Part shown: piece by piece, positions 32,478-45,545 of the stretch
How positions within the stretch are numbered: position 1 is the first letter of the stretch
Layout of the letters: the number at the start of each line of letters is the position of its first letter
DNA from: Desmodus rotundus
Taxonomy: Eukaryota > Chordata > Mammalia > Chiroptera > Phyllostomidae
Direction: 5' to 3'
NCBI RefSeq assembly: GCF_022682495.2
Contig: NC_071390.1
Span: 146,668,583 to 146,732,582 of the forward strand
Length of the DNA stretch: 64,000 bases
Translations under genes and position numbers: made by a program
Notes under the pieces: model-generated
Database searches by the model: none
The model's input: the letters and a program-made list of their open reading frames with translations, nothing else
What the model was told of the DNA's origin: nothing

Positions 32478-33359
32478 ATAGGTGTGTTCATTTTGTGATA
32501 CATCACTGAGGTGTTTAAACTTAGACTTGTGCACTTTTCTGTGTATGTGTTCGCTTTCAGCATATACTTTTATTTGAAAAAGCAGAAATAGTAAAACATA
32601 AACAAACTTTAGATATGTGGAAAACCTGGGCAACCAGACTCCTAATTTATTACCTATTTCTTTATGCCTCAAGTTTCAAGGTGGTTTCTTGCAAATCTTT
32701 AAGAAAATACAACACAATAACCGTTAGTCTCTGGTTCATGTCACTTTTTTTCTTGCCCATCTTATTGATTTTTCTTCTATTTGGTTAACATGGGCTGTAT
32801 TGGTTTATAGCAAAGTTGATTAATTAATTCAGTCATTCAACTAATTTTATTTACCATGCACTTTTATCCTAGGCCTTTATGTGGGACCAGAGATTAAAGA
32901 ATGTTAAGAATCATATAGTATGGTGATAATATTAGCACTGATGCTTATTTAGAGTGAGAAAGAAAAATATCTAAGACACTACTTCTGTGAAATATTTTAC
33001 TTCTTGATAGGCAAATTATATTTTCCTTCTGGTTGTCAATCTTGAGAGTTATATCTTTGATTTAGACAATAAAAACAAGGCATTGTCTCCAGAAGTTTAC
33101 TTTTTAACGTAGTCTATGGTCAGGGGAAGGAAGAAAGAGAAAGAGTAGAAATTAGAAGATAAATTTTTATTTCTAGCTTTCATCTTTTAGAATACTTGAC
33201 AAAGATTATTACTTTGCTGGAGAAGATGAGGTAAGCCATGGTCATTTTTAAACAGGTAAAGAGCAGAAAGAAGTGTGGCAGGGACAAGTTCTGAGTGGCA
33301 GGGTGACAGGACAGCAATAAGAGCTGCCATTGAATGATGGACGTGACAAATGTGACTTG
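32478..33359. other. Unassigned AT-rich DNA
   Basis: No gene or repeat family recognised. Confidence 0.5.
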
Positions 33360-33373
33360 AGAACTTAGTCCAG

Positions 33374-33591
33374 CCCTGGCTGGTGTGCCTCAGCAGAATG
33401 AGTGCTGGCCTGAGAATCAAAGGGTCGCTGCTTTGATTCCCAGTCTAGGGCACATGCCTGGGTTGCAGGCCAGGTCCCCAGTAAGGCACACGTGAGAGAC
33501 AATCACACATTGATGTTTCTCTCCTTCTCTTTCTCCCTCCCTCCACCTCTCTCTAAGAATAAATACATAAAAATCTTAAAAAAATAAAAAA
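33374..33591 (+). mobile_element. VES-type tRNA-derived SINE with perfect duplication
   Basis: Opens ccctggctggtgtgcctcag, has 'tttgattcccagtctagggcacatgcctgggttgcaggc', a CT-rich stretch and an A-rich tail. The 14 bases agaacttagtccag are repeated exactly at 33360-33373 and 33592-33605. It is one of the best preserved retroposons in the window. Confidence 0.95.
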
Positions 33592-33605
33592 AGAACTTAG
33601 TCCAG

Positions 33606-34565
33606 ACCGAGCCACTTACAGCTCTGAGTGAACTCAGCTCAGGAACCATTAAAAAGTTTAAAGTTTCTCAGGGCAGAATTCAAAAAGAGAGAGAGAAGGC
33701 ACTAGGAGAAGAAAAAGTAAGAAAGGAAGAGAAAATAGATAGAATACAGAATTCCACTGTCTGCACTGCAGGCTTTTCTTACTTGAAGGAACATGGAGTG
33801 GGAAGGAAGTTACTGTCAACATGGTACATGATGAGGGTTCCGACTGTGTCGGTTCCAGGCTTTGACAATAGCACAAGGGGATCATTTCAATGAGTCTGAT
33901 TATTACAAATTGATGTTTTGATTTGTTTTTTAATGACTGGAGTCTATTGAAGAATTGGAGTTTTCCATTTGGGTGGGATCACTTGAATTATAGATAATAT
34001 GGTGGGTTGATTTAGTTTTAGTTTCTGCTACAGGGAGACACATCCATAGTTACATCGATGACCACCAGCCAAATGCCTCCAGGAACACACCCGAAGTTGA
34101 ACAAAGTGGGTTTGTTGACTCACTGCAATGCGGGAGAAATGGGAAACTGCAGGGTGTCTGTAGGAGGGTGTTAGATGGAACATTATAGGATTTGGACTGT
34201 GTTAAGTGATTTGGGAAAGGATTCCAGGAGGTAGGAGGAATGAAGCTATGCAAGAGCCGTGATTGATAAAGAAAAATGTGGAATTATGTGGCTGGAAAAA
34301 GCTCATGCTTTGTGCTCAGACATCTTACGGAATGATCTTACTTTTGTTTTTATACTTTATGGTCACAGAGTGGCATTATCTGCTGTAGATGTTTTATGAA
34401 ATTGTTTCTGTTCACCACCAAGACCTAATTGTGAATACCAGGGCAGCACTGAGATACACCAGATCCTGGCTGACAGGACCAGGCCTGCTCCTAGATGTCA
34501 AGGACTACTTTTCTCTTTCTCAATGAGAAGAATATAATTATAAATAGAGTCTTTTTAATCAGGTG
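33606..34565. other. Unassigned DNA
   Basis: No gene or repeat family recognised. Confidence 0.5.
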
Positions 34566-34990
34566 ATATACTAGTTAGGACTAGGTTTTGTCACATTAAA
34601 CAAACATCTCCAAATAACAGTGGCTTAAACAATAAGGATGTTTTTCTCTCTTTCATATATAAAAGAGTTCTGGAAGTAGGTGTTGCATAGCTGGAAAGGT
34701 AGCATCATGATTACCAGGGGTCTGGGTTTCTGCTACTGTGGTGCTCTTTCTTAGCCTTTGTTACTTGGATTTATGGTCCAAGATGGCTACTTGAGTTCCA
34801 GCCATCACATTAAACTTCTACTCAGCAGAAAAAGGAAGGAAAGAAGAATGTCCATTGGCTCCCTTTAAGGAAACTTCCTGGAAGTACCATTCTACACATA
34901 TACTCACATTTCACTTGCTAGCACTTGATTATAGAGCAAAGATGTTTGTGAAGTGTGATCATTTAGTTAAGTAGCTGGGTGTTCACTAGA
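34566..34990. repeat. Old mammalian interspersed repeat, family unassigned
   Basis: 'aataacagtggcttaaacaataagga', 'tttatggtccaagatggctacttgagttccagccatcacat' and 'aggaaacttcctggaagtaccattctac' are in the order seen in a common ancient mammalian repeat. A fragment from its other end may be at 57868-57945. Confidence 0.5.
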
Positions 34991-36040
34991 ATAATTGGTG
35001 TTCTTTAATTAAAAGAAAAGTAATAATTGGCTATTGGGGGGCTACAAATATCTGGAGTTGGGATAATACAACTGCCACAATGAGTTCTATGAAAGGCTTT
35101 TGTTGTATGCAAATATCCCTCTCTTTGGTGAAACACTGAGCAGCTAATTATGTTTAAAGGATGCCTCCTTTTTGCTCTTTCTTTTGTAATAATGTCAAGA
35201 GTTCAAGTTTCCAAAGTGAATTCTCTTTTCAATCGTTTGAAGCTTTGCAGCTTGATTGAAAAGAATGCGGTGATTCAGCTGGCCAAGTTGCTAGGCTGCC
35301 TAATAATTTCCCTCTAGCAGCAGGGAAGAAATAGTAGTGTTGCTGGAAATATTCAACTTAAAAATGGATAAAAATTATTCTTGCAAATTTATTTTTAAGA
35401 ACAAGTAAATTCCTTTGCTCAGAAGAGCTGTAAAATGACTTTGTGTTCAGTTTTTTTTTTAAGGGAGGTAATAAATAAGGTGAGTAAAATTGTAAACAAA
35501 AAGTTCAAGTTGGCACTATAACTACATGCAGACATCTGGGCTGGAAATGTGAGAAAATTGTAAAGAATTTGGAAAGGTTCAAAGGCTCAGGTTATTAAAG
35601 TTTTAATAATCTTCTTTTCTGCAGGGCTAACCCCCTGCTATTCTTTCAATGTAGTAGAAAAACAAAATATGGACAAAATTGTAGTTAATTAGAGCTGAAT
35701 CTTCCTTGGAAAACCAATAGAAGTCGCTTGGGATTTTTACAGAAGCTGAGCTTTGGGAGCCGTGAGTCTGAAAAGGAACAACTTCATGTAAGCAATTTGG
35801 AGGACATTTGTTAGATTTTAATGAAATAAGATATAGTTTTCTAATATAAAATACCCTATCAGTTAATTCATATATTTGATTGGAAAACACTATTTTGCAA
35901 GAATTATCTATAAAAATAATCTCACTTAGCATTTTAACTTTTTCCCATTGGTCAGAACAAAACAAAATATTTATTGCTCATATCAATATGTTGATAAACA
36001 AATGACATATCTTTAGATGATCACCGAATTTTCTTGTTTT
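34991..36040. other. Repeat-poor AT-rich DNA with regulatory-looking motifs
   Basis: No transposon or gene recognised. The stretch 35080-35450 contains an octamer motif (atgcaaat at 35108-35115), a homeodomain-type core (gctaatta) and several short A/T-rich blocks without the decay pattern of repeats. Enhancer function would be inference only. Confidence 0.3.
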
Positions 36041-36108
36041 TAAATATATTTTATCGATCATGCTATTACAGTTGTCCCATTTTTTCTCCTCTTTATTCCC
36101 CTTTGTTT
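36041..36108 (-). mobile_element. Short HAL1/L1-like 3' end
   Basis: 'aaatatattttatcgatcatgctattacagttgtcccattttttctcc' is the same sequence as the 3' end of the half-L1 at 25180-25245, in the same orientation. About 65 bases are present. Confidence 0.7.
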
Positions 36109-37969
36109 TGTAAACCCCTGAATTTTCTTAATTAAAGAAAAATATCCAATCATACCTGAAATATAGAAAAAATTGTAAAAATAATTTCTTATGCAGAAAA
36201 TACATTTTATTTTTGCCAGAAATTAGTTTTAATATCAGTGTTGCTACTTTCCTCTTTGAAATTAGTTTTCCCTTAAAGGCATCTTAAAAGTCTATAGTGC
36301 ACCAGTATATAATGCAGCATGTATCTTAGTATGTGCTGTTTAAGATTATATTTAGTGTGTGAAACTTTTATCATTGGTGTGTACACACATACCCATGAAA
36401 GTATGCATATATGAAGTCACATGTGTATATTTGAAATATGCAGACACAAGGAATACTTTAAATCGTGTGGCATCAAGGATGGTGAAAGAATTTTACTCAT
36501 TAGGATCCAGCCATGAGCACTGAAATATGATTTGCAAGAGATGAAGTTTGGAGTTGTTTTAATAGGCTAAGTGGTTCCAAATGCAAGTTCAGATCGCAGA
36601 CTCCCAGGCTCTTTGTGAGACTAATTGACTTTGCTGTAGAGTTTTGGCAAAGCTCTTATTATTTTTACTACATTTTCCTTTTTAATAATGTAAAATTGAA
36701 CTAACTTCTAAAATTCAAGTTCCGCTTTATGAGTTTGTTAGCCCTTCCTTCACCAAATTAATGACTGACTAGGCAAGACAGCCAAGAATGCTTACCGCTC
36801 TGGGCATTTGTTAATTGGTTGTTCGTTGGCCTATATATGAGGGAAAATTATTGCTACTATAAAGCAAAGAGTGTAAAGGAAAAGTAGTGATATAAATATG
36901 GAGCTGGAATAGGCAGGGAAATCTAGTGATGTAAAAGTTCTGTTTTTCTGCTAGATGGCTCCCCTAGGATGACTGCAAATATACTGAAAATAAAATGCAG
37001 CAGACCAGATTTTAACGCAGAAATTAATGTTTTGGTAACTCTTGGAAGAGAAGATTCATTGTTTGGGTTCGTTTGTAAAGCCTTAATGATAAACTTATTC
37101 TGTTTTATAAAGAAAAGGTGTGCTCACAAAGCAAATAATAAATAGTAAAATTTCACTTTGAAACTTGCTACAAAAGTCGTTTGACCCTCTGTACTGGGAG
37201 AGCAATTAGAAAGAAATGAAAATTCCAAGACTCTGGAATTTTTGACCCTTCAACAATGTGAGAGGTGTGCACTCATTTCACTTCTCTAGGCCTGACAGTC
37301 CTTGGAAATTTTCTTTGGAACATCCTGGGGGAAAAGCCTCAGGCTTTAAGACATTCTTTCATTGTCCCCTTCCATCTTCGTGCATGGTTCTCTCTCAATT
37401 CTCCTTAGAAATGCCAATCGGACACTGTTGTAACTCCAGTTTTAAGCTAGAGGTCCAGGTGTCTGGCTCATGTTGCAAACGTTTCCAACAGTATCAGGTA
37501 GTTCACTTTTAGCTGGGCTCCATTCAGAAGGCCAACACAGTCCTGAAAGGCTGCATGACTCATTACCAATTCCTAATTCCCTGGGCCATCCGGTCCCCTG
37601 GCAGAAAGGCTTCCCGTGAATTTGCATTGCAAATTGAAAACATGCTGTCAACAGCAACAAGTCCAAAAGATGTTTGCCTTTAATTTTTCCAAGGCAGGCA
37701 TTGTGGATGTTTTTGTTCAGGAGCAGCCATCTAGATGCCCTCCTGTTTTCTGGGGTGGGTGGTGGTGTGACAAAGGGGTTGTCACAATCTCCTGATAGAG
37801 AGAAAAATGAAGCGGCTGCTCACCGGGATTCTTACCCATATTGTGCTCCCGACTTTTCAGTGGAGCCTGCAACAAACTCTGCATGGGTTCCCCGGTGGCA
37901 GATGTCAAGGCTGAGAAAGAGCCTTTCAACGTTCCTAAGGCTCTAGGGACCTAGGAGGTCCCCTGGTGA
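36109..37969. other. Unassigned, repeat-poor DNA
   Basis: No gene or repeat recognised. 36480-37150 is AT-rich and lacks transposon wording, so it is a second candidate for conserved non-coding sequence. Open frames around 37258-37946 lack a recognisable protein signature. Confidence 0.35.
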
Positions 37970-38080
37970 AGGGCTTCTTTTGCAGATGAGTAAACTGATG
38001 TGCAGATTATGTCACTTCTCCAAAGACACTCAGGTAGTTAGCATGATGGTTGAATCCAGAATTTAGTGTTCCCGGATGCC
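37970..38080 (-). repeat. MIR SINE fragment
   Basis: 'ttttgcagatgagtaaactgatg' followed by 'acactcaggtagttagcatgatggttgaatcca' is a diverged reverse-complement MIR core. Confidence 0.6.
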
Positions 38081-41000
38081 CCAAGCTTTCCTGTAGTTTA
38101 TGGTCCTGGGATGAAGAGTTGTTAACGATTGATGTGTACAAAATAGAGATTTAGACAAATTAATTGATAAGTTTTCATTAAAATGGAGAACATTGGGACA
38201 CCAACTTCAAAGGAAAAATATTTGGTCTTTGAACCTTGTCTGGATCTTGTTTGCCAGGAGATGCCCACCTACTTCCAGAAAGTACTATCAGAAGTAGTTC
38301 TTCAGTGCAGCTAGAGTGAAAGTTTCTTTTCATACTGTCATGACGCCGCCTGCTCCCTGGGAGGCTGGTCCATCTGGGGCTGAGCAGGGGCCAGGCTATA
38401 GAAGTGTGGATAACAGAGGCTGTCTGAGCCAAAACCTGAGGATATTAGGGAGCCTTTCTTTAAAGGCTTATTTTAAATTGGGAGTTTCCCCTTCACCCAT
38501 AAATAAGTTGCATGTATAAACTAACTTTACATGTCATCAAGTCACAAGTCCTCCTCAGAGATCAGGCACACATTCAAGCAAGTGTGAAAAAGAAACTTAA
38601 CCCATTGTGAACTTTGAGTGAAGAAACACCAATTTTCTATAGCGGCCAAGGGGAAGAGAACCTGATTTGGGCCAGAGCAGGAAGTAGGAGTCCCATTCAA
38701 TATAGACTGATCTCAGAGAAGGCTTTCCAGAGTCCATAAACCAGAGGAGTTTTGCTAATTAGTTCTTTCAGCCTAGTACACGTGTGAGGAAACTCAGTAC
38801 TCTGAGAGAGTCCTATGAAGTCTGTGGGAAATAAGCACCACACAAAATGTTCCCAACATGAGGGAATGAGAAAGTTCAGAAGCACAGACCTGACTGGGGG
38901 CAGACTCCCAGAGATAATGTAATGAGAGAGTAGAGACAAGACTGCCGGGGAAAAAAAAAACTGAGGGATCTAAAGTGGCTGGGCTGGGACAGGGAGGAAT
39001 CCTAATCCATCAGGGTGGAATGTTCTGGGCATCCTGTCTGGCTACCTCTGCCTTCCTGAAGAGCTCCATTTGACCATGACCTTACAGAAGAAGAGGACAT
39101 GTGGACAGCTGCTTCACAATTCACTCTGACTCTAGCAAATCATTTAAAACTTTTGGGACCTTGCTTTTTTCCTGTTTATTGAATGCAATAAAATTCTTCT
39201 CATCACCAGACAAGTTCTTTTAAAAGGATTTTTCACAGCAGGTAATTGTGAGGTAGTGAGGGAATATGTTGGTTTGGGAATCAAACAGATTTGGGACCAT
39301 CACATGGAAGACATTATACCTGTTGCTCATTTGGAACATTTCTTTTTTTTTTTGCATTAAAAAATTCAAGATTTTTGCTTAAAAAAATCAAAATGGGCAG
39401 CAAAAGAACAGAAAGAGAGACCTTACTTAGGACTAACTTAGTTAGGTCTTATTCTTCTTGTAGGAAAGTGACCCCAAACATTTTTATTGGAGGTGACAAA
39501 ATTGCATGAGCAAAAAATGTTGAGTTCTAGGTGATGTTTATTCCCAAACAAGTCTGCATGTCGTAAAATTTGACCTGAGCTACTTGATGAAGTGTGGCTC
39601 TTGGGAAAGAGGAGTTGCCTAGTTCCACCATCAAGAGGATGTGTGCTGTGTCAAATAAACACCAAAGGAAAGCGTACCACCTTAGAAAACTGAGTTTAGG
39701 TTTGACTTCTCCTTCACTGAAGGAGCTATAACATATCAGTACTAGGTAGCTCAGGACTAACCAGGACTGGGAAACTTGGAAAATTTTTCCTTTTGGAAAA
39801 TGATGGTTTGAAAGTCGAGGTGTAGGCATTTGGTTGGAGTTCACCTCTGGGTTTTCAGAATTTTATTTCTTAGCTTTCATCAGCAAGTTGTACCTTGAGT
39901 CAGGGACATGGGCCCTGGGTTCATTTTCTTTGGGGTGTTAGTTGGACCAATGTCAAAAGATGTCAGGGGAGAGTGTCTGATTCTGAGATGAAGTCATTTA
40001 GGCTGGTGATCTTAAAAGAATCAATAGGAAGGAGGAAGGGGGAGGGTGAGTCATGTTAAGGATGCCTTGAAGAAAGGAATGAGAATAGAGTCACATAAAC
40101 ACCAAGGGATAGCGTAGGCTGTAAGGGTCCAAGACAACTTCTGCTTTGTCCAGGTCTTGCTACTCTTGTAGGCGTGCTTTTGCATAAATCAGGCATCTGA
40201 CACTTATTAATTCTCTGAAGGTACCTATTGGTGAACCTTTAAGACCAACACTCAGTAGTTAATTTCCTACCAACCTAAGTTATAAGAGCTAATTATTATG
40301 AAGGTTATGGAATTGAGATTTAAGACATCCTTTGGAGTCTGCAACTGCCTGATTTCTATTTTTGAGAATAGTTACACTGGTAGTTACTATCTAAAATGTC
40401 CTCTGGAAGTTTCTGTATCAAAACTGGAAAGCTGTGTTCCAAGTAGTTCTTCTTTTTAACTGAGCTCAGAGACAGCAGCTCACGGGGACTTAATTGAGCA
40501 TTTATATCTAGCTTCTTCTAAAAAGCTTTCAAAATGGTAGTAACATGACATAAAAGGGGCCACCTTGAGGATTGTTCCAGTTTTCTGAGGACATAGGAAT
40601 TGGTGATCTGTGGAGGTGAAAATTGGGGTGCTGAAAACAAACAAGACTCTAGGCTCATTCCTTATGTTCCTGGCTGTGTCTGTCATAGATATGCCAGCAT
40701 GCTTAATTTTTGGGACAAAGAACAGCACTGTTTAATCCTCTTGTCCATGCCAAACTCCAAAGGGAGTAATTACATTCTGTCTCCTGAAATTCCCTTTACA
40801 ATTTCATCTGGGTGAAGTGCATTCAACGGCCCAGGGTATTCCTGCACACTGAGAAACAGCCGCCATGTTTTATCCCCAGCTAGGTGTCTAAATCATGGCC
40901 AGTGTTAGCAGTGCACAGTTTGACTTTGTCCCCAGCTTATAAATCAGAATGGGGTCTCTTGCTGTAAAATTCATTGAGCAGGGATGTAAACACCAGCTCA

Positions 41001-42689
41001 CTGGAACATTATGTGTCTGTGACTGACCCCTGGGCACACCTGGTTTAATTGTGCCTGAAGAGCACAGTCATGTGGATAATCATATTTTTAAGAAAAAGAC
41101 TAATTTAGAGCAAGTTTTGACTGGTTAATATAGTACAAGGTAAAGGTTTTGGGCTCAGGTGAAAAATATAATTCAGAAGCAGAGTTTTGACCCCATTAAA
41201 ATCATTAACTCAGTTTAGTTTCCTGACAAGTAATTATTCTTCGCTATATAACACTGATACTAATATCATTGTAAGTGGGCTAAACAATTCTTTGGAAAAG
41301 ATTATATGTTTGTTTAAATTCCTAGAACAGATCTTCATAACATAAGGAAAACTAACCAAACTTATTAGAATGAAATACAGACGAAATGTTATGTTACTTC
41401 TCTTAATTTTTGGAGAAATGGCAACTAAGATGATAATCCTATTCATCATGGAAACTAGGAAAACCTGGACAAGATGTCGATTTTAATAATGATATTTCAA
41501 GCTGTTCCTTTAATTGTAGTAGAGAATGGAACGGTAGTCATGGAGTGGCACGTTTAAAACCCACCAAGAGTTTTCGTCATGAGAGGAACCAAAGAAAGGA
41601 GAGGAATCATTAACCACAGAAGTGACTGAAGTGGCTTAATAATTATGTTATTTGAAAGGAGAAAAAAGGATTTGCCCAAAGTAAAAGGGGAAGAGAAGGA
41701 TTGAAAGGTAGAACTTATTTCTAACCTAGGTAAGCAGCTAGTGGGACTACTAGTGGGAAAGGTCTATTAACTAATTGATCTGCTAGACTTGATAGAGAAC
41801 TCCAGCTGGAGATCAAAGACAATTCTCTGCTACAAAGGCAAGTGGCAACCTTGGACCAGATGTTTTTCTTCCAGCTCTGTCATGCTTGATAACTGTCGAG
41901 TACGGCTGAATTTGGCCATAGGCCTTGTCCATCCAACCACTGACATGAAAAGAAAGGAGGATGTGTGTATACACACATGCACACGTGTGCATACATATGT
42001 TTGAAAAAGAGACAAGCAGCTTCAAAGTCAAAAGGCTCAGAATTTAAAATTAGTTTGGGAGCTAAGAAATTATTTTTCTATTTATTTGCAAAGTGTCTAT
42101 TGCCAACTGTTAAAGAGGTTTCTATACCTTAATTGTTCTGTCATTGCTATTTATAATAATGTACACAAATGCAATATCATACATATCTATTATAATGAAA
42201 TCAATGATATTTTGAATAATGGATGAAATTATAAAGATTCAAATATTACTGTTAGCTTATGTGTTTTCTTTTATGTTTAAAGTGAAAGTGACAGTTAAAG
42301 TAAAAGTGAGAAGAAATTCCAAATATGATTTTTTTAAAGTCATTACCCTAGAATTGTTTCTTTACATATGTTACCACCCTTATTCTCTCCAATTTAAACT
42401 ATATATTCTGGTTGTGATTTTTTTCACATATGGGTAAAATATTATTTGTGATAAGGCACAATATTTGGTTTAGAAGTTTCTTTGAAATATATGTAGATTT
42501 ATCAATAATTTATCTATGTACTTTCAAGGATTTCTGCATTATTAGATACTTTGAAAAATGAGATGTGTGTAATTACATTCATGTGGTTAGTTTGGTCTGG
42601 TCTACGGCCTGTGGTCTGGTGTATTTATATTCATAGCAAGTTCCCACGTGCCCCTGATGCTGCTGGTTGGGGAACTTCCCTGTAAGTAA
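38081..42689. other. Unassigned non-coding DNA
   Basis: No gene or clear repeat recognised over 4.6 kb. A small CA/TG alternating patch lies at 41963-42000. Short open frames have no recognisable domains. Confidence 0.5.
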
Positions 42690-42905
42690 CAAGGATATAG
42701 ACAAACCTGGATTTGCATTTTGACTTTAGCCATTGCAGGTCTGTACAAGCTTGGGTAAGTTTCTTCATTTTTATGTCTCTGAGTTTGTTCATCTGTGATG
42801 TTAGGGGTAGTACAGTTCCTGTCTTCCTGGACTGTTGGGGAGATTCAATGAGATGATGCACTTGGCATGGTCCTAACACATGGTAATGAGTAATGAAATG
42901 TTTGC
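42690..42905 (+). repeat. MIR SINE
   Basis: The forward MIR core is clear: 'gtacaagcttgggtaagtttcttcatttttatgtctctgagtttgttcatctgtgatg', then 'gttggggagattcaatgagatgatgcac' and 'taacacatggtaatgagtaatgaa'. Confidence 0.75.
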
Positions 42906-45224
42906 TCTAATTGTGACAAAAGCATGCTTTGCTGGGAGACGATCAGGTTTGAGACATGAGAATAGAATGTCAGCTGCAAGGAAAATGGAATTTGAATCAT
43001 TTTCCCAAGTCTTCTAGATTTCATTCTTTGTACAACAATTTGGACCAGCAGAAAAATGATTGACTGCCTTTAAATCATGTCCCTTGGAATGAAGCTCAAA
43101 TTGAAAGGGATCACAAAAGGAAACTTATAGAAGCACTTTTGTGTTTTATTGCTCTCTTCTTTGAAGTAATTTCAAAGTTTAAAAAGAAATGTTAAATTTC
43201 CCACGTATGATATCTGGGTTTGTCTCTCTTTCAAGGCCTAGACCTATCATCAATTCAAGTCACCAAGTTTTCACTGTGTACTATCATTCCTTCCCATAGA
43301 AGGTATGTGCTGATCGACAGGAAGCAGGCAGTGCTGAACAGGGACACGTATGCAAGAGTTAGACAATAAACACTTTTGTCCTCAAGGAATTTATAACCTA
43401 ATTTGGAATAAGATAGAACCTCATGAAATAGTTACATGAAATGCCAGGCAGGGTCCAGCTAGGAACCAAGATGAGACATACCAGTAATATATACTGTCAG
43501 ATTATCAATAGGCTGGTAGGGTCAGCAACCACTTGAAGATCAGGTGATATTGTACGGGGATCTCCCCCAGGCATTAGGGGAAATAGCTTTAAAGGGATTG
43601 AATTAAGCAAATGAACACAGAATGGATTAAGTTTAACTAGGGGTGGGGAAAATCAGTCACTGTGGAAAATGATGCCTGCAAGTAGCTCTCTACAGAGCAA
43701 ATTCCATTTTTCAAGCATGCGTGTTGTGACACATTTTTTTTTTTAAATTTTGCAGATGACACTGAAAATGCTAAAGTAGTCTAAAGTTCAATAACAATGA
43801 CCGGTAGGGGGTCTGGCTCAGAAAAAAACCTCACAGCATCCCGCTTACTTTGAAAACTGTCAACAGATTCAATCTACTCCATGCAGGATGGAAAATCCTG
43901 CTGACCTTCAAGTCATCAGAGGGATGAGCTGGAACAGGACAGGAATTTTCCTCATCTTTTCCTCTCAAGTCAGGAAGGCTGAGACAGACTTGTTTGCGGC
44001 CAGTGAGCGAGATGTGCGAGGAAACCTGGCTGTGGGTCTTGGATCTTGGAGAGGGCAATTATTCATTGCTTGGGCTGCAGTTAGAGACAACTTTTTCTGA
44101 GGGTTTGAGAGGAGGACGAGTGAGAAGAGCATTCTGATCAGGCCATCCACCTCCAGGGCCTGGGTCAGGTTATAACTATCAGTGTTGTTCTGTTAGCATG
44201 GGGTGGGGAGCATTCGTCTGTCTCAAAGCTGGGTTCTGGGGTGAAGTCCAAGTTTGTTCCAGTTTAGTTTACCACCAAAAGGGTGGGGGTTGTCTTTCTG
44301 ATGCAGAGTGAGCCCCGTCACACATAATCTCTGCCTGTAACAGAACCACAATTATGTCAGATGATAATACTGAAGTGACTAATGATTGTGACCTCATTAA
44401 AAGAGGCAGGAGACGACCTCCTGCTGATGATAGGCATAGGAGTCAGCACGAAGACAGGCATGGTTGGTTCTGCCACTCACTTATCTCATTCTGGTTTTTA
44501 GATTGCCAGAAGAGGAGGTTTATGGAAAGTTTCTGTGATTTCTCCTTCTCCCTGGGAGCTAATCTGGCTCACAGCCCTCCCTCCCAAGCACCCACTCCTG
44601 GTTAATTGCCTTAGCAGTCAGACAGGATTAGTGCAGACCTTTATTTCTTGGAGCCGTCTTTCTTTATAAAAGAAAATGCTGCACAGTTTTGGTGCACTTT
44701 GTTCTTCCTGTATTGTGTAAATTACTTTGATTTTAGACATGTTTGTAGGTTGGAGGACTGGGATGATTTAGAATAAAAACCACAGAAGCACTTCTGTGTC
44801 GACTCCTCAACTGTGTGTGACTTTCATGTACAGAGACTGCTGTGAATCCCACGGGTGTCTAGCTAGGTCTGGGAGGTCCCTCCCTGACCCCGGGACTGGC
44901 TGACGTCCCTGCTGCCCCCAGCCACAGCTCTCCTGTCTCCTCGTCAACTTTGGTTGCTCTTAATTATTCTTACCGACATCTCTGCCATTAGAATGGCTAA
45001 CCAGGGATGTCTATATATTCCTGTGTTCACCCAAGACTGTCACCTACCTTGGGACTTTTATTTACCTTGTCCATGTGTCATTTAAGTTAAGGTCCTCAGA
45101 GACAGAACTAGTAGACCCCTAGTAAAGTTTTACCAGTGGGCATGCTAGAGAAAATAAGTCGATTATTTTCTCCATAAAGGCAGCCTGGTATTGTGTGAAA
45201 ACTGCCTTGGGAATTGAAAATATT
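42906..45224. other. Unassigned non-coding DNA
   Basis: No gene recognised. 43335-43450 ('gacaataaacacttttgtcctcaaggaatttataacctaat') looks like the end of an old LINE2- or MIR-related repeat. The remainder is unassigned. Confidence 0.4.
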
Positions 45225-45545
45225 TCATATGCATACATACATATTTGTAAAATACATATTTTACATATTATATATTTATGTGGGAAAATATACTTACATA
45301 CGATCATGTGTATATATGTATTTGCATATATACATACAATTTTCACCAATTTTTGTGGATGATTTAGAATAAAACTCACATAATATTTATATTTATATAT
45401 AAATAAATATATCAAAGCATAACTTTATATATAATATTTATATTAAATATATTTATACAAATATATTAAACACTTATATTTGTATAAATATATGTTTATG
45501 TAAAAATTTTACATGTATATTTGTATATATATATAAAATACAATT
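45225..45545. repeat. AT-rich microsatellite-like block
   Basis: About 320 bases of imperfect ATAC/TATAT/AAATAT repeats with many small inverted repeats, including mirror-like 'atatttatacaaatatatt' and 'tatttgtataaatat' blocks that can pair with each other. Confidence 0.8.
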
